This document shows positions 1 to 6,513 of a stretch of 14,165 bases of DNA, in pieces. The notes beneath the pieces are model-generated. The model was not told the DNA's origin. It saw only the letters and a list, made by a program, of their open reading frames with translations, and ran no database searches. The DNA comes from an uncultured Hyphomicrobiales bacterium (GTDB lineage: Bacteria; Pseudomonadota; Alphaproteobacteria; Rhizobiales; Beijerinckiaceae). The stretch covers positions 1 to 14,165 of the forward strand of contig CAIXDD010000110.1 in the NCBI GenBank assembly GCA_903918155.1, given 5' to 3'. Both the position numbers and the translations under genes were made by a program. Each line of letters opens with the position of its first letter. Within the stretch, counting starts at the first letter, position 1.

Positions 1-1
1 G

Positions 2-1390
2 ATCGAGCGCCATTTCGAATTCGACAAGTCCCGTCTCGTGGTGGTCGATCCCGACGATCGCGACCGCGCCATCGCCGAACGGCACGGCGCGCGCTTCGTG
101 AAGGAAGCCGTCACGCGCGAGAATTATCGCGAGCTTCTGCGCCCGCTGCTCACCGCCGGCGGCGGGCGGGGTTTTTGCGTGAACCTGTCGGTGGACACGT
201 CCTCCCTCGCGCTCATGGAGTTCTGCCGCGAGATCGGCGTTCTCTACATCGACACCGTGGTCGAGCCGTGGCCGGGCTTTTATTTCGACAAGTCGATGGG
301 GCCGGAGCAGCGCACGAATTACGCGCTGCGCGAAACCGTTCTGGCCGCGCGGCGCAAGTCGCCGGGCGGCGTCACCGCCGTCTCCTGCTGCGGCGCCAAT
401 CCGGGCATGGTCTCCTGGTTCGTGAAACAGGCGCTGGTCGATCTCGCGCGCGATCTGGGCGTGGGCGCGCCCGAACCCAAAAGCCGCGACGAATGGGCGA
501 AACTCGCCCAGAGCCTGGGCGTGAAGGGCGTGCATATCGCCGAGCGCGACACCCAGCGCGCGAAAAGCCCCAAGCCCATGCAGGTTTTCGTCAACACCTG
601 GTCGGTGGAGGGCTTCCTCTCGGAAGGCATGCAGCCGGCGGAATTGGGCTGGGGCACGCATGAGACATGGGCGCCGGCCAATGCGGTCTCCCATGCGCAG
701 GGCTGCGGGGCGGCGATTTTCCTGAACCAGCCGGGCGCCAATACGCGCGTGCGTTCTTGGACGCCGACGGCGCAGGCGCAATACGGCTTCCTCGTCACGC
801 ATAACGAGTCCATCTCCATCGCGGATTATTACACCGTGCGCGACGGCGCGGGGAAGGCCGTCTACCGGCCGACGTGCCATTACGCCTATCACCCCTGCAA
901 CGACGCGGTGCTTTCGCTGCATGAATTGTTCGGACAGGCGGGCGTCGTGCAGGAGAAGCAGCATATTCTCGACGAGACCGAGATCGTCGACGGAATCGAC
1001 GAGCTGGGCGTGCTGCTCTACGGCCATGCGAAGAACGCGTATTGGTATGGCTCGCAGCTCTCCATCGAAGAGACGCGCGCCATCGCGCCTTATCAGAACG
1101 CCACGGGTCTGCAGGTCACCTCCGCCGTGCTCGCGGGCATGGTGTGGGCGCTCGAAAATCCCGAGGCCGGCATCGTGGAGGCCGACGAGATGGATTATCG
1201 CCGCTGCCTCGAAGTGCAGACGCCTTATCTGGGGCCGGTCGTGGGCGCCTATACGGATTGGACGCCGCTCGCCGGCCGTCCGGGCTTCTTCCCCGAAAAC
1301 ATCGACGCGAGCGACCCCTGGCAGTTCCGCAACGTTCTGGTGGGTTCGGGCGACGCGCCCTTGCAGGCGCAGCCGCTGCTGAAGAAATAA
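2..1390 (+). CDS. hss: homospermidine synthase (5' end cut by window)
   Basis: Likely makes sym-homospermidine from putrescine and/or spermidine in an NAD-dependent reaction in the cytoplasm (EC 2.5.1.44), a common polyamine route in Alphaproteobacteria. The reading frame is open from the window edge: residues IERHFEFDKSRLVVVDPDD precede the first internal GTG, so about 462 residues are visible against roughly 477 for characterised bacterial enzymes. The missing piece should be the short N-terminal strand with the first NAD-binding glycines. Family hallmarks seen are VVDPDD, the stretch SCCGANPGMVSWFVKQAL, NTWSVEGFLSEG, GWGTHE and the C-terminal segment ENPEAGIVEADEMDY. The gene stops at TAA 1388-1390 and is followed within 25 bp by a strong terminator, so it ends its transcription unit. 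No frameshift or odd codon use is visible. Identification rests on recognising the sequence, not on a search. Confidence 0.93.
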   Translation: MERHFEFDKSRLVVVDPDDRDRAIAERHGARFVKEAVTRENYRELLRPLLTAGGGRGFCVNLSVDTSSLALMEFCREIGVLYIDTVVEPWPGFYFDKSMGPEQRTNYALRETVLAARRKSPGGVTAVSCCGANPGMVSWFVKQALVDLARDLGVGAPEPKSRDEWAKLAQSLGVKGVHIAERDTQRAKSPKPMQVFVNTWSVEGFLSEGMQPAELGWGTHETWAPANAVSHAQGCGAAIFLNQPGANTRVRSWTPTAQAQYGFLVTHNESISIADYYTVRDGAGKAVYRPTCHYAYHPCNDAVLSLHELFGQAGVVQEKQHILDETEIVDGIDELGVLLYGHAKNAYWYGSQLSIEETRAIAPYQNATGLQVTSAVLAGMVWALENPEAGIVEADEMDYRRCLEVQTPYLGPVVGAYTDWTPLAGRPGFFPENIDASDPWQFRNVLVGSGDAPLQAQPLLKK

Positions 1391-1413
1391 GCCCGCGCAG
1401 ACGCATCCCGGCC

Positions 1414-1447
1414 AACGCCCCGCCCGCATCCGCGCGCGGGGCGTTTT
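1414..1447 (+). terminator. intrinsic terminator of hss
   Basis: A perfect 10-bp inverted repeat, AACGCCCCGC (1414-1423) with GCGGGGCGTT (1436-1445), has a 12-nt loop and runs directly into TTTT (1444-1447). It lies 24 bp after the hss stop. Read on the minus strand the hairpin has no T run after it, so it probably serves hss only and not the convergent corA. Confidence 0.85.
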
Positions 1448-1462
1448 CGTCTTGCGCCGGGG

Positions 1463-2464
1463 CTAGAGCCAGCCCTTGCGGCGGAAATAGACGAAGGGGG
1501 CGAGGCCGACCGCGCCCATCAGCGCGATGGCGAGCGGATAGCCGAAGGTCCAGTCCAGCTCCGGCATGTGGCGGAAGTTCATGCCATAGATGGAGGCGAC
1601 GAGCGTGGGCGGCATCAGGCAGACGGAGGCGATGGAGAAGATCTTGATGATCTGGTTCTGCTCCAGATTGATGAGGCCCAGCGTCGCGTCGAGCAGGAAG
1701 GTGATCTTGTTCGACAGATAGGTCGCATGGTCGGTGAGCGAGGCGACGTCGCGCTGGATGGAGCGCACGCGCTGGCGCGCCTCCTTGATGGCGCGCTTGC
1801 CGGCGTCTTCCGAAATCGCCGTGTGATAGGTGAGCAGGCGCATCATGCTCACGAGGCTTTCCCGCACGATGGAGAGCAGGTCACCCTCGCGGCCGATATT
1901 CACCAGAACGTCGCGGAAATCGCCTGCGCGGTCGCGGGCGCCGCGGTTGGCGTCGCGGAACACGGTCTGGGAGATGGCGTCGATCTTGCCGCCCACGCGC
2001 TCCATCACGTCGGCGATGCGGTCGATGAGCGCTTCGAGCAGGCTCAGCATGATCTGCTCGCCATTGCCGCAGGCGGTCGCGCCGGGCCGTTGCGCGCGCG
2101 CGGCGAATGTGGAGAAGGGGCGGGGCTCGGCGTAGCGCACGGTCACCAGAATCGTCCCCTTCAAGACGAAGGTGATGGGCGTGACGATGGGCTCGTCGTC
2201 GAGATGGGCGAGGGCCGCGATGGTCATGAACTCGCCCCCGTCCTCGCTGTAGAGGCGGGAGGAGACTTCGATCTCCTGCATTTCTTCGCGGGTGGGGATC
2301 GACACGCCGACGAAGCGCTCGATGTAGCGGTCCTCCTCCGGCGTCGGATTGTGCAGGTCCACCCAGACGATCGCGCCCGACGGCAAGGGCGCGGCGAAGT
2401 CCGCCCGCACGTCGACGTCATGGGGGGCGAGGCTGTCTTGCTCGCGAACGTAAATGCGCAGCAT
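1463..2464 (-). CDS. corA: CorA-type magnesium/divalent cation transporter
   Basis: Inner-membrane channel of the CorA/MIT family, which takes up Mg2+ (some members Co2+ or Ni2+) as a homopentamer with a large cytoplasmic funnel. The protein is 333 residues, close to the usual 315-330. The N-terminal alpha/beta part starts MLRIYVREQD; a long helical stalk follows; two C-terminal membrane helices lie at about 272-296 and 309-329. The signature YGMNF-x2-MPEL is intact, with GMN at 294-296, and the chain ends in a basic FRRKGWL. The start at 2464 is chosen because homology begins at MLRI. The frame stays open for another 199 codons upstream, but that sequence is low-complexity and overlaps the DUF1007 gene on the other strand. 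A (TGCC)n repeat lies 4 bp upstream of the start and replaces a clear Shine-Dalgarno. It converges with hss and diverges from the metal-uptake pair. Confidence 0.93.
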   Translation of the reverse strand: MLRIYVREQDSLAPHDVDVRADFAAPLPSGAIVWVDLHNPTPEEDRYIERFVGVSIPTREEMQEIEVSSRLYSEDGGEFMTIAALAHLDDEPIVTPITFVLKGTILVTVRYAEPRPFSTFAARAQRPGATACGNGEQIMLSLLEALIDRIADVMERVGGKIDAISQTVFRDANRGARDRAGDFRDVLVNIGREGDLLSIVRESLVSMMRLLTYHTAISEDAGKRAIKEARQRVRSIQRDVASLTDHATYLSNKITFLLDATLGLINLEQNQIIKIFSIASVCLMPPTLVASIYGMNFRHMPELDWTFGYPLAIALMGAVGLAPFVYFRRKGWL

Positions 2465-2468
2465 GTCT

Positions 2469-2495
2469 TGCCTGCCTGCCTGCCTGCCTGCCTGC
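2469..2495. repeat. tetranucleotide microsatellite (TGCC)6.75 at the corA start
   Basis: Six perfect TGCC units plus TGC run from 2469 to 2495, which reads GGCA repeats on the corA sense strand. The tract begins 4 bp upstream of the corA ATG (2462-2464) and therefore occupies its ribosome-binding region. Copy-number change by slippage would alter the sequence and spacing in front of the start codon. Whether it varies cannot be judged from one sequence. Confidence 0.9.
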
Positions 2496-2607
2496 GGCGA
2501 CGTCGCCGACCTGATCGAGCTGGGCCGAAAGCCGCCGGAGCATGCGCCGGGGCCGCAGGGCCTCGTGCCAGCATCGGGGGCGCGCGTCAATGCGCGGGCG
2601 CCTGTTT

Positions 2608-2632
2608 CCCTGCGCCGCGGCCCGGCGCAGGG
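2608..2632. repeat. 10-bp inverted repeat in the corA / DUF1007 divergent region
   Basis: CCCTGCGCCG (2608-2617) pairs perfectly with CGGCGCAGGG (2623-2632) around a 5-nt loop. No T run follows, so it does not look like a terminator. A second cluster lies downstream: arms 2664-2672 and 2693-2701 (GGCGGCGCC / GGCGCCGCC), and an overlapping GCCGGA/TCCGGC hairpin at 2670-2686 that cannot form together with it. A further TGGCCG/CGGCCA hairpin (2708-2727) ends at the first DUF1007 ATG. High GC makes chance hairpins common; an operator or a structured leader for the metal transporter is possible. Confidence 0.5.
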
Positions 2633-2726
2633 CCCCGGACGCAAAGTCACGGAGCGCGAGGCGGGCGGCGCCGGATCCTTTCCGGCCTGCGGGGCGCCGC
2701 CTTGCTTTGGCCGGCATTGTTCGGCC

Positions 2727-3401
2727 ATGCTCTTGCGAATCATGATCGCTCGTCTTCGCACGTCACTCTTCGCCCTTGGTCTGGCCGGCCTGTTGGCTGC
2801 GGCGCCGGTCGCGTCCGCGCGCGCCCATCCCCATGTCTTCGTGGCGGTGAAGACCGTCGTGCTCTTCGCGCCCGACGGGCGCATCACGGGCCTGCGCCAT
2901 TCCTGGACCTTCGACGACATGTATTCGGCCTTCGCCACGCAGGGGCTCGGCGGGCGCTCCGGCAAGCCTAGCGAGGCGGAGCTGAAGGAGTTGGCGCGGA
3001 CCAATCTCGAGCAATTGGAGGAGGCGGATTTCTTCACTTTCGTGCGTGCGGGCGGACGCAAGGCGGAATTCGCGCCGGCGGTCGATTATTCCATGACGCT
3101 TGACGCCAAGAAACTCGTGACGATGCATTTCACCGCGCCGTTCAAGGAGCCCGCGAGCGCGGGCAAGGCGTTCGCTTTGCAGGTCTATGACCCCACCTAT
3201 TTCGTCGCCTTCGATTTCGAGAAGGGGACTCCGGTGACGTTGAGCGGGGCGCCGCAGGGCTGCAGCCTCAGCATCGTGACGCCGCCGCCCCTGCTCGCCG
3301 AAGAGCAGCGCAAGCTGAATGATTCGCTGGGAACGAACGTCTCGCCGGGCGCCGATTTCGGCCTCAAACTGGCGAGCCGCGCCGTCATCGCGTGTCCATG
3401 A
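2727..3401 (+). CDS. exported DUF1007 family protein, metal-uptake partner of NicO
   Basis: DUF1007 proteins are periplasmic and are often encoded beside NicO-type nickel/cobalt transporters; their biochemical role is not settled, and metal delivery is inferred from context. The 224-residue product has a signal peptide: basic start, hydrophobic core (about 14-28) and a probable cleavage after A-R-A at residue 33, leaving a mature N-terminus His-Pro-His-Val-Phe. HxH at a free N-terminus could bind metal. The body shows family features such as RHSWTFDDMYS and DPTYFVAFDF. The start is uncertain: ATG 2727 and ATG 2742 are both in frame and neither has a Shine-Dalgarno; a small hairpin (2708-2727) abuts the first. 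Its stop overlaps the transporter start as ATGA (3398-3401), implying translational coupling. No cobalamin-riboswitch motif is recognisable upstream, which weakly favours nickel over cobalt. Confidence 0.88.
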   Translation: MLLRIMIARLRTSLFALGLAGLLAAAPVASARAHPHVFVAVKTVVLFAPDGRITGLRHSWTFDDMYSAFATQGLGGRSGKPSEAELKELARTNLEQLEEADFFTFVRAGGRKAEFAPAVDYSMTLDAKKLVTMHFTAPFKEPASAGKAFALQVYDPTYFVAFDFEKGTPVTLSGAPQGCSLSIVTPPPLLAEEQRKLNDSLGTNVSPGADFGLKLASRAVIACP

Positions 3402-4486
3402 ATCGCGTGTTCGTCATCGCCTGCGCGCTCGCCCTGGCCGTCGCGCTTTGCGCCGCGCTCGACGACGCCGCCGCCCATGGCCTGCTTGCCCATGGCCTGC
3501 TTGCGCAAGGCGCGCCGGCGCGCAATCCGTTCGACATGGGGCTGCGCGAAGGCGGCGGTCCGCCTGCGAGCGGGTTCGCCGCCTGGGTCATGGCGGAGCA
3601 GATGCGGTTCGAGCGCATGTTGTCGGGCGCCGTGCGCGCGCTCGCGACCGAGGCCGGCGCGCTCTGGACGCTTCTGGGAATCTCCTTCGCCTATGGCGTG
3701 TTTCACGCCGCCGGGCCCGGCCATGGCAAGGCGGTGGTCGCGTCCTACATGTTCGCCAACGAACGCTCGCTGAAGCGCGGCGTCGCGATCTCCTTCCTCG
3801 CCGCGGGCCTGCAGGCGTTCGTCGCCATCGCCATCGTCGGCGTGCTGGCCGTCGCGCTCAACGCCACCGCCGCGCGCATGAAGGAGGTCGCCAATCTCGT
3901 CGAACTGGCGAGCTATGCGGGCGTCGCCGCGCTCGGCCTGTGGCTGTCCTGGCGCAAGAGCCGCGCGCTTGCGGCGCATGTCCGCACGGCGCCCGGTCAC
4001 GATCATGCGCACGATCATGCGCACGGCCATCAGAAGCCGCACGCTCACGACCACGCGCAAGCTCACGGCGCGCAAGCTCACGGCGGGCATGCGCACGACG
4101 AGCATGTTCACGACGCGCAATGCGGGCATTTCCATGCGCCGGCGGCGGAGACGCTGGGCGATGGGTTCACCTGGCGCGGCGCCTTCGCGACGATTTTCGC
4201 CGCCGGGGCGCGTCCCTGTTCGGGCGCCATTCTCGTGCTCGTCTTCGCGCTCGCGCAGGGCGTTTTCCTGGCGGGCGTCGCGGCGGCGCTCGCCATGGCC
4301 TTCGGCACGGCGCTGACCACGGGCGCGCTGGCGGTTCTCGCCGTGGCGGCCAAGGGGATCGCCGTGCGGTTTCTGGGCGAAGGATCGGGGCGCGGCGCCT
4401 TGTTCGTGCGCGCGCTGGAGGTCGCCGCCGCGCTGTTCGTTCTCTTCCTCGGCGCGAGCCTGTTGATCGGCGCGCTGGCGCGCTAG
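3398..4486 (+). CDS. NicO/RcnA-family nickel/cobalt transporter with His-rich loop
   Basis: Inner-membrane transporter of 362 residues. It begins with a hydrophobic segment (about 4-21, signal peptide or anchor) and has a short periplasmic stretch with NPFDMGLREGG. The first helix pair carries the family motif HAAGPGHGK (103-111). Further helices lie near 130-155 and 168-186. A hydrophilic loop at 201-246 contains 17 histidines. A second helix bundle starts with ARPCSGAILVLVFALAQG (271-288) and continues to the C-terminus. These two motifs define the NicO/RcnA group. RcnA of E. coli exports Ni/Co, while other members with a DUF1007 partner are proposed importers; import is the inference here. 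The start at ATG 3398 overlaps the DUF1007 stop; an in-frame GTG at 3392 is the alternative. The stop (TAG 4484-4486) shares CTAG with the convergent gamma-glutamyltransferase stop, leaving no room for a terminator. Confidence 0.9.
   Translation: MNRVFVIACALALAVALCAALDDAAAHGLLAHGLLAQGAPARNPFDMGLREGGGPPASGFAAWVMAEQMRFERMLSGAVRALATEAGALWTLLGISFAYGVFHAAGPGHGKAVVASYMFANERSLKRGVAISFLAAGLQAFVAIAIVGVLAVALNATAARMKEVANLVELASYAGVAALGLWLSWRKSRALAAHVRTAPGHDHAHDHAHGHQKPHAHDHAQAHGAQAHGGHAHDEHVHDAQCGHFHAPAAETLGDGFTWRGAFATIFAAGARPCSGAILVLVFALAQGVFLAGVAAALAMAFGTALTTGALAVLAVAAKGIAVRFLGEGSGRGALFVRALEVAAALFVLFLGASLLIGALAR
3473..3502 (+). repeat. 15-bp perfect tandem duplication inside the transporter gene
   Basis: GCCCATGGCCTGCTT occurs twice back to back (3473-3487, 3488-3502), giving the protein repeat AHGLL-AHGLL just after the N-terminal hydrophobic segment. 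It looks like a recent in-frame slippage duplication that adds one histidine to the predicted periplasmic side. Confidence 0.85.
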
Positions 4487-6114
4487 AGGCCGAGCGCGTC
4501 GCCGTCGGCGCGCGGATCATGCGCGCCCTGCACGCGTCCGCTGCGATAGCGCAGCAGCAGGCCCGCATGGCCGAACGAATCCGCAAGCGGCGCGGCCTGT
4601 TCCTCGATCGCATGGCCCGCCCGTTTCAGCCGCGCGACCAGCGAGGGATCGAAACCGTCTTCCATCCGCAGCGTCGCCTCGCCCGTCTTTCGATCCGGTT
4701 CGCGGTCCTCATGCGCGGCGCGATCCAGCAGGAACCGCGGCGCCGCGCTCGCCTGCAGGGGATCGGCGCCCAAGCGCAGGCGCGCGAGGATCTGCGCCTG
4801 ACCTTGCGGTTGCCCGTTGCCGCCCGTGCATCCGAAGACCGCCACGCGCCCGTCTTCGAAGGCGGCCAGCGGCGGGTTCAGCGTCAGGAAGGGCCGCAGG
4901 CCGGGCGCCAGCGCGCGCGGGGAGTCCGCGTCGAGCGAGAAGGCGCAGCCGCGGTTGCTCATCAGCACGCCGGTGGCCGGCAGCACGCAGCCCGATCCAT
5001 AGTCCCCGCCGTTCGACTGGAGGCAGGAGACGGCGAGCCCTTTCGCATCGACGGCGCCCATCCAGACCGAGGCGTCCGGCTCCCGCATGAAGGCGAAAGG
5101 CGCGGCCTGCGTCATCGAAATCGCGCTGGCCTCGCGGGCGACCGCATCGGGCTCGAGCCAGCGCGCGAGGTCGTCGGGCGCGTGCCAGGGATCGACGCAG
5201 GCTTGCGCGCGCAGATGGAAGGCGCGCTTGGTCGCCTCCACGAGCCCATGCGTCCATTCGAACGATTCCGGCCGCGCGCCGTCGAGCCGCTCGAACAGGC
5301 CGAGGATCACGAGGGAGGCCAGCCCCTGCGTCGGCGGCGGCGCGTTGAATATCGTGGCGCCCGACAGGCGCACGCTCAAAGGCGCGCGCCAACGCGCCTC
5401 GGTTTTCTCGATGTCCGCGCGGGCGACGGGCGCGTCGATGCGCGCAAGGTCGAGCGCGATCTCGCGCCCCACGTCGCCGCGATGGAAGTCGCGCAGGCCC
5501 GCATGGGCGAGACGCTCAAGGGTCGCGGCGAGCGGTTCGGCCTTGCGCAGAAAGCCTTCGGGCGCCAAGGCGCCCTCGACCAGAAACGCGCGCGCGAAAC
5601 CCGGCGCGTCTTTCAGCGCGTCGAACGCATGCGGCCGCGCGCGCGCCTCGCCGGGCGAGACGGCGTAGCCCTCGCGCGCATGGCGGATCGCGTCGGCGAG
5701 CAGGTCGGCGAGCGGCAGCTTGCCGCCCAGCGCCGCGGAGAGTTCGAGCGCGCAGCGCCAGCCGTCCACGGCGGCGGGCGCGAGAAGGGCGGCGAAGGGG
5801 CCGCGGTCTGGAATCGCGCGCTCGTGACCGTGTTCGACATAGCGGCGGATCGTCGCGCCTGCGCCGGCGACGCCGCAGGCCTCAAGCGCGCGCACGCGCC
5901 CGCCCGGCTCGCGAATGAGCCAGACCCCCTCGCCGCCCAGGCCGTTCGCCTGCGGGCCGACGACCGCCATGGTCGCCGCCATGCCCACCATCGCCTCGAT
6001 CGCGTTGGCGCCCATGGCGAGCAGGGTGCGGCCGGTTTCCGCCGCCAGCCGGTGCGGGGCGGCGACGGCGGCCGAGGCGAAATCGGGACAGGCGGACATG
6101 CGGGGAGCTGACAT
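4483..6114 (-). CDS. gamma-glutamyltransferase family protein (Ntn hydrolase), Ser in nucleophile position
   Basis: Classical members hydrolyse or transfer the gamma-glutamyl group of glutathione after self-cleavage into two subunits, with a threonine as the new N-terminal nucleophile. This 543-residue protein has the fold's landmarks: GxNAIEAM-like MGANAIEAMVGMAATM (34-49), GLGGEG, NAPPPTQGLASL, the post-nucleophile stretch DYGSG and GCTGGNGQPQ as oxyanion-loop counterpart. In the segment matching the usual TTHxSVVD the sequence is DASVWMGAVD, so position 349 is Ser and the usual Thr-His that follows is Val-Trp. The usual substrate-binding Arg of REMAP also appears replaced (ALEACGV). It belongs to a divergent subgroup with unknown substrate. 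No obvious export signal is seen. The start at 6114 has AAGGT upstream; ATG at 6099 is an alternative. It stands alone on the minus strand. Confidence 0.85.
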   Translation of the reverse strand: MSAPRMSACPDFASAAVAAPHRLAAETGRTLLAMGANAIEAMVGMAATMAVVGPQANGLGGEGVWLIREPGGRVRALEACGVAGAGATIRRYVEHGHERAIPDRGPFAALLAPAAVDGWRCALELSAALGGKLPLADLLADAIRHAREGYAVSPGEARARPHAFDALKDAPGFARAFLVEGALAPEGFLRKAEPLAATLERLAHAGLRDFHRGDVGREIALDLARIDAPVARADIEKTEARWRAPLSVRLSGATIFNAPPPTQGLASLVILGLFERLDGARPESFEWTHGLVEATKRAFHLRAQACVDPWHAPDDLARWLEPDAVAREASAISMTQAAPFAFMREPDASVWMGAVDAKGLAVSCLQSNGGDYGSGCVLPATGVLMSNRGCAFSLDADSPRALAPGLRPFLTLNPPLAAFEDGRVAVFGCTGGNGQPQGQAQILARLRLGADPLQASAAPRFLLDRAAHEDREPDRKTGEATLRMEDGFDPSLVARLKRAGHAIEEQAAPLADSFGHAGLLLRYRSGRVQGAHDPRADGDALGL

Positions 6115-6248
6115 CAGGGGGCGACCTTTGGAGCGGACTTGCTTGCGGGCGGAGCCCCGGTGTTATAGGTCAAAAGGCGCGCGCGGACCTTCTGCGCGAA
6201 GACGCGCTGCGCGAGAGCCTCGCGCGCGCTTGCGAAACGGAGCGGCCC

Positions 6249-6485
6249 TTGTCCGAGAAAAAGCCCATCATCTGGCGCAATGTGGTGACGATTTTCAGCG
6301 TGACGATCCTCGTCGGCACGGAACTGATCGGCATGACCTGGGCGGCCGGCTGGGCTTTGGGCGGCTTCCTCAGCCTTCCGCCGATCGTGCGCACGGCTTT
6401 CGAACTCGCCGGCGGGACGCTTGGCGCCGTCGGGCTTTATTATTTCGTGCGCGCGGCCGTGAAGGTCGAGCCCCTGCGCGGCTGA
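6249..6485 (+). CDS. small two-helix membrane protein, function unknown
   Basis: I do not recognise this 78-residue protein. It starts with a charged MSEKKPIIWRN, then has a long hydrophobic stretch (about 12-43, one or two helices, including a GTELIG segment) and a second helix (about 50-70, TAFELAGGTLGAVGLYYFV), ending in a basic VRAAVKVEPLRG. The start is TTG at 6249 with GGAG eight bases upstream (acGGAGcggccc); no ATG is available before residue 29. Third codon positions are strongly G/C as in neighbouring genes, which supports real coding. The 134 bp upstream contain a weak promoter-like pair (CTTGCT 6138-6143, TTATAG 6163-6168). It converges with the FadD-like gene after 28 bp. A multi-pass or oligomeric membrane role is possible, but nothing here assigns one. 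Confidence 0.75.
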   Translation: MSEKKPIIWRNVVTIFSVTILVGTELIGMTWAAGWALGGFLSLPPIVRTAFELAGGTLGAVGLYYFVRAAVKVEPLRG

Positions 6486-6513
6486 ACGGCGCCGCGCTTT
6501 CCTCGTCGCAGCT

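Noticed and set aside
2496..2726. Cobalamin riboswitch ahead of the nickel/cobalt transporter
   Set aside because: I looked for the conserved GCCACTG-like box and the other core segments and did not find them.
1568..2971. A 467-codon plus-strand frame opposite corA
   Set aside because: Composition (Asp/Gly/His/Val-rich) is that of an antisense shadow; corA on the minus strand has clear family motifs.
2465..3061. A 199-residue N-terminal extension of corA
   Set aside because: The added sequence is low-complexity, includes the microsatellite-encoded QAGR repeat, and overlaps the DUF1007 coding region; CorA homology begins at MLRI.
3998..4135. CRISPR-like or minisatellite repeats in the His-rich region
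   Set aside because: The repeats are short, imperfect and in frame within a gene, and are fully explained by His-rich codons.
3319..6111. A 930-codon open frame on the plus strand across the transporter end and the gamma-glutamyltransferase gene
   Set aside because: Its product is Arg/Ala-rich low-complexity sequence with no recognisable domain, and it lies over two well-identified genes. Long stop-free shadows are expected at this GC content.
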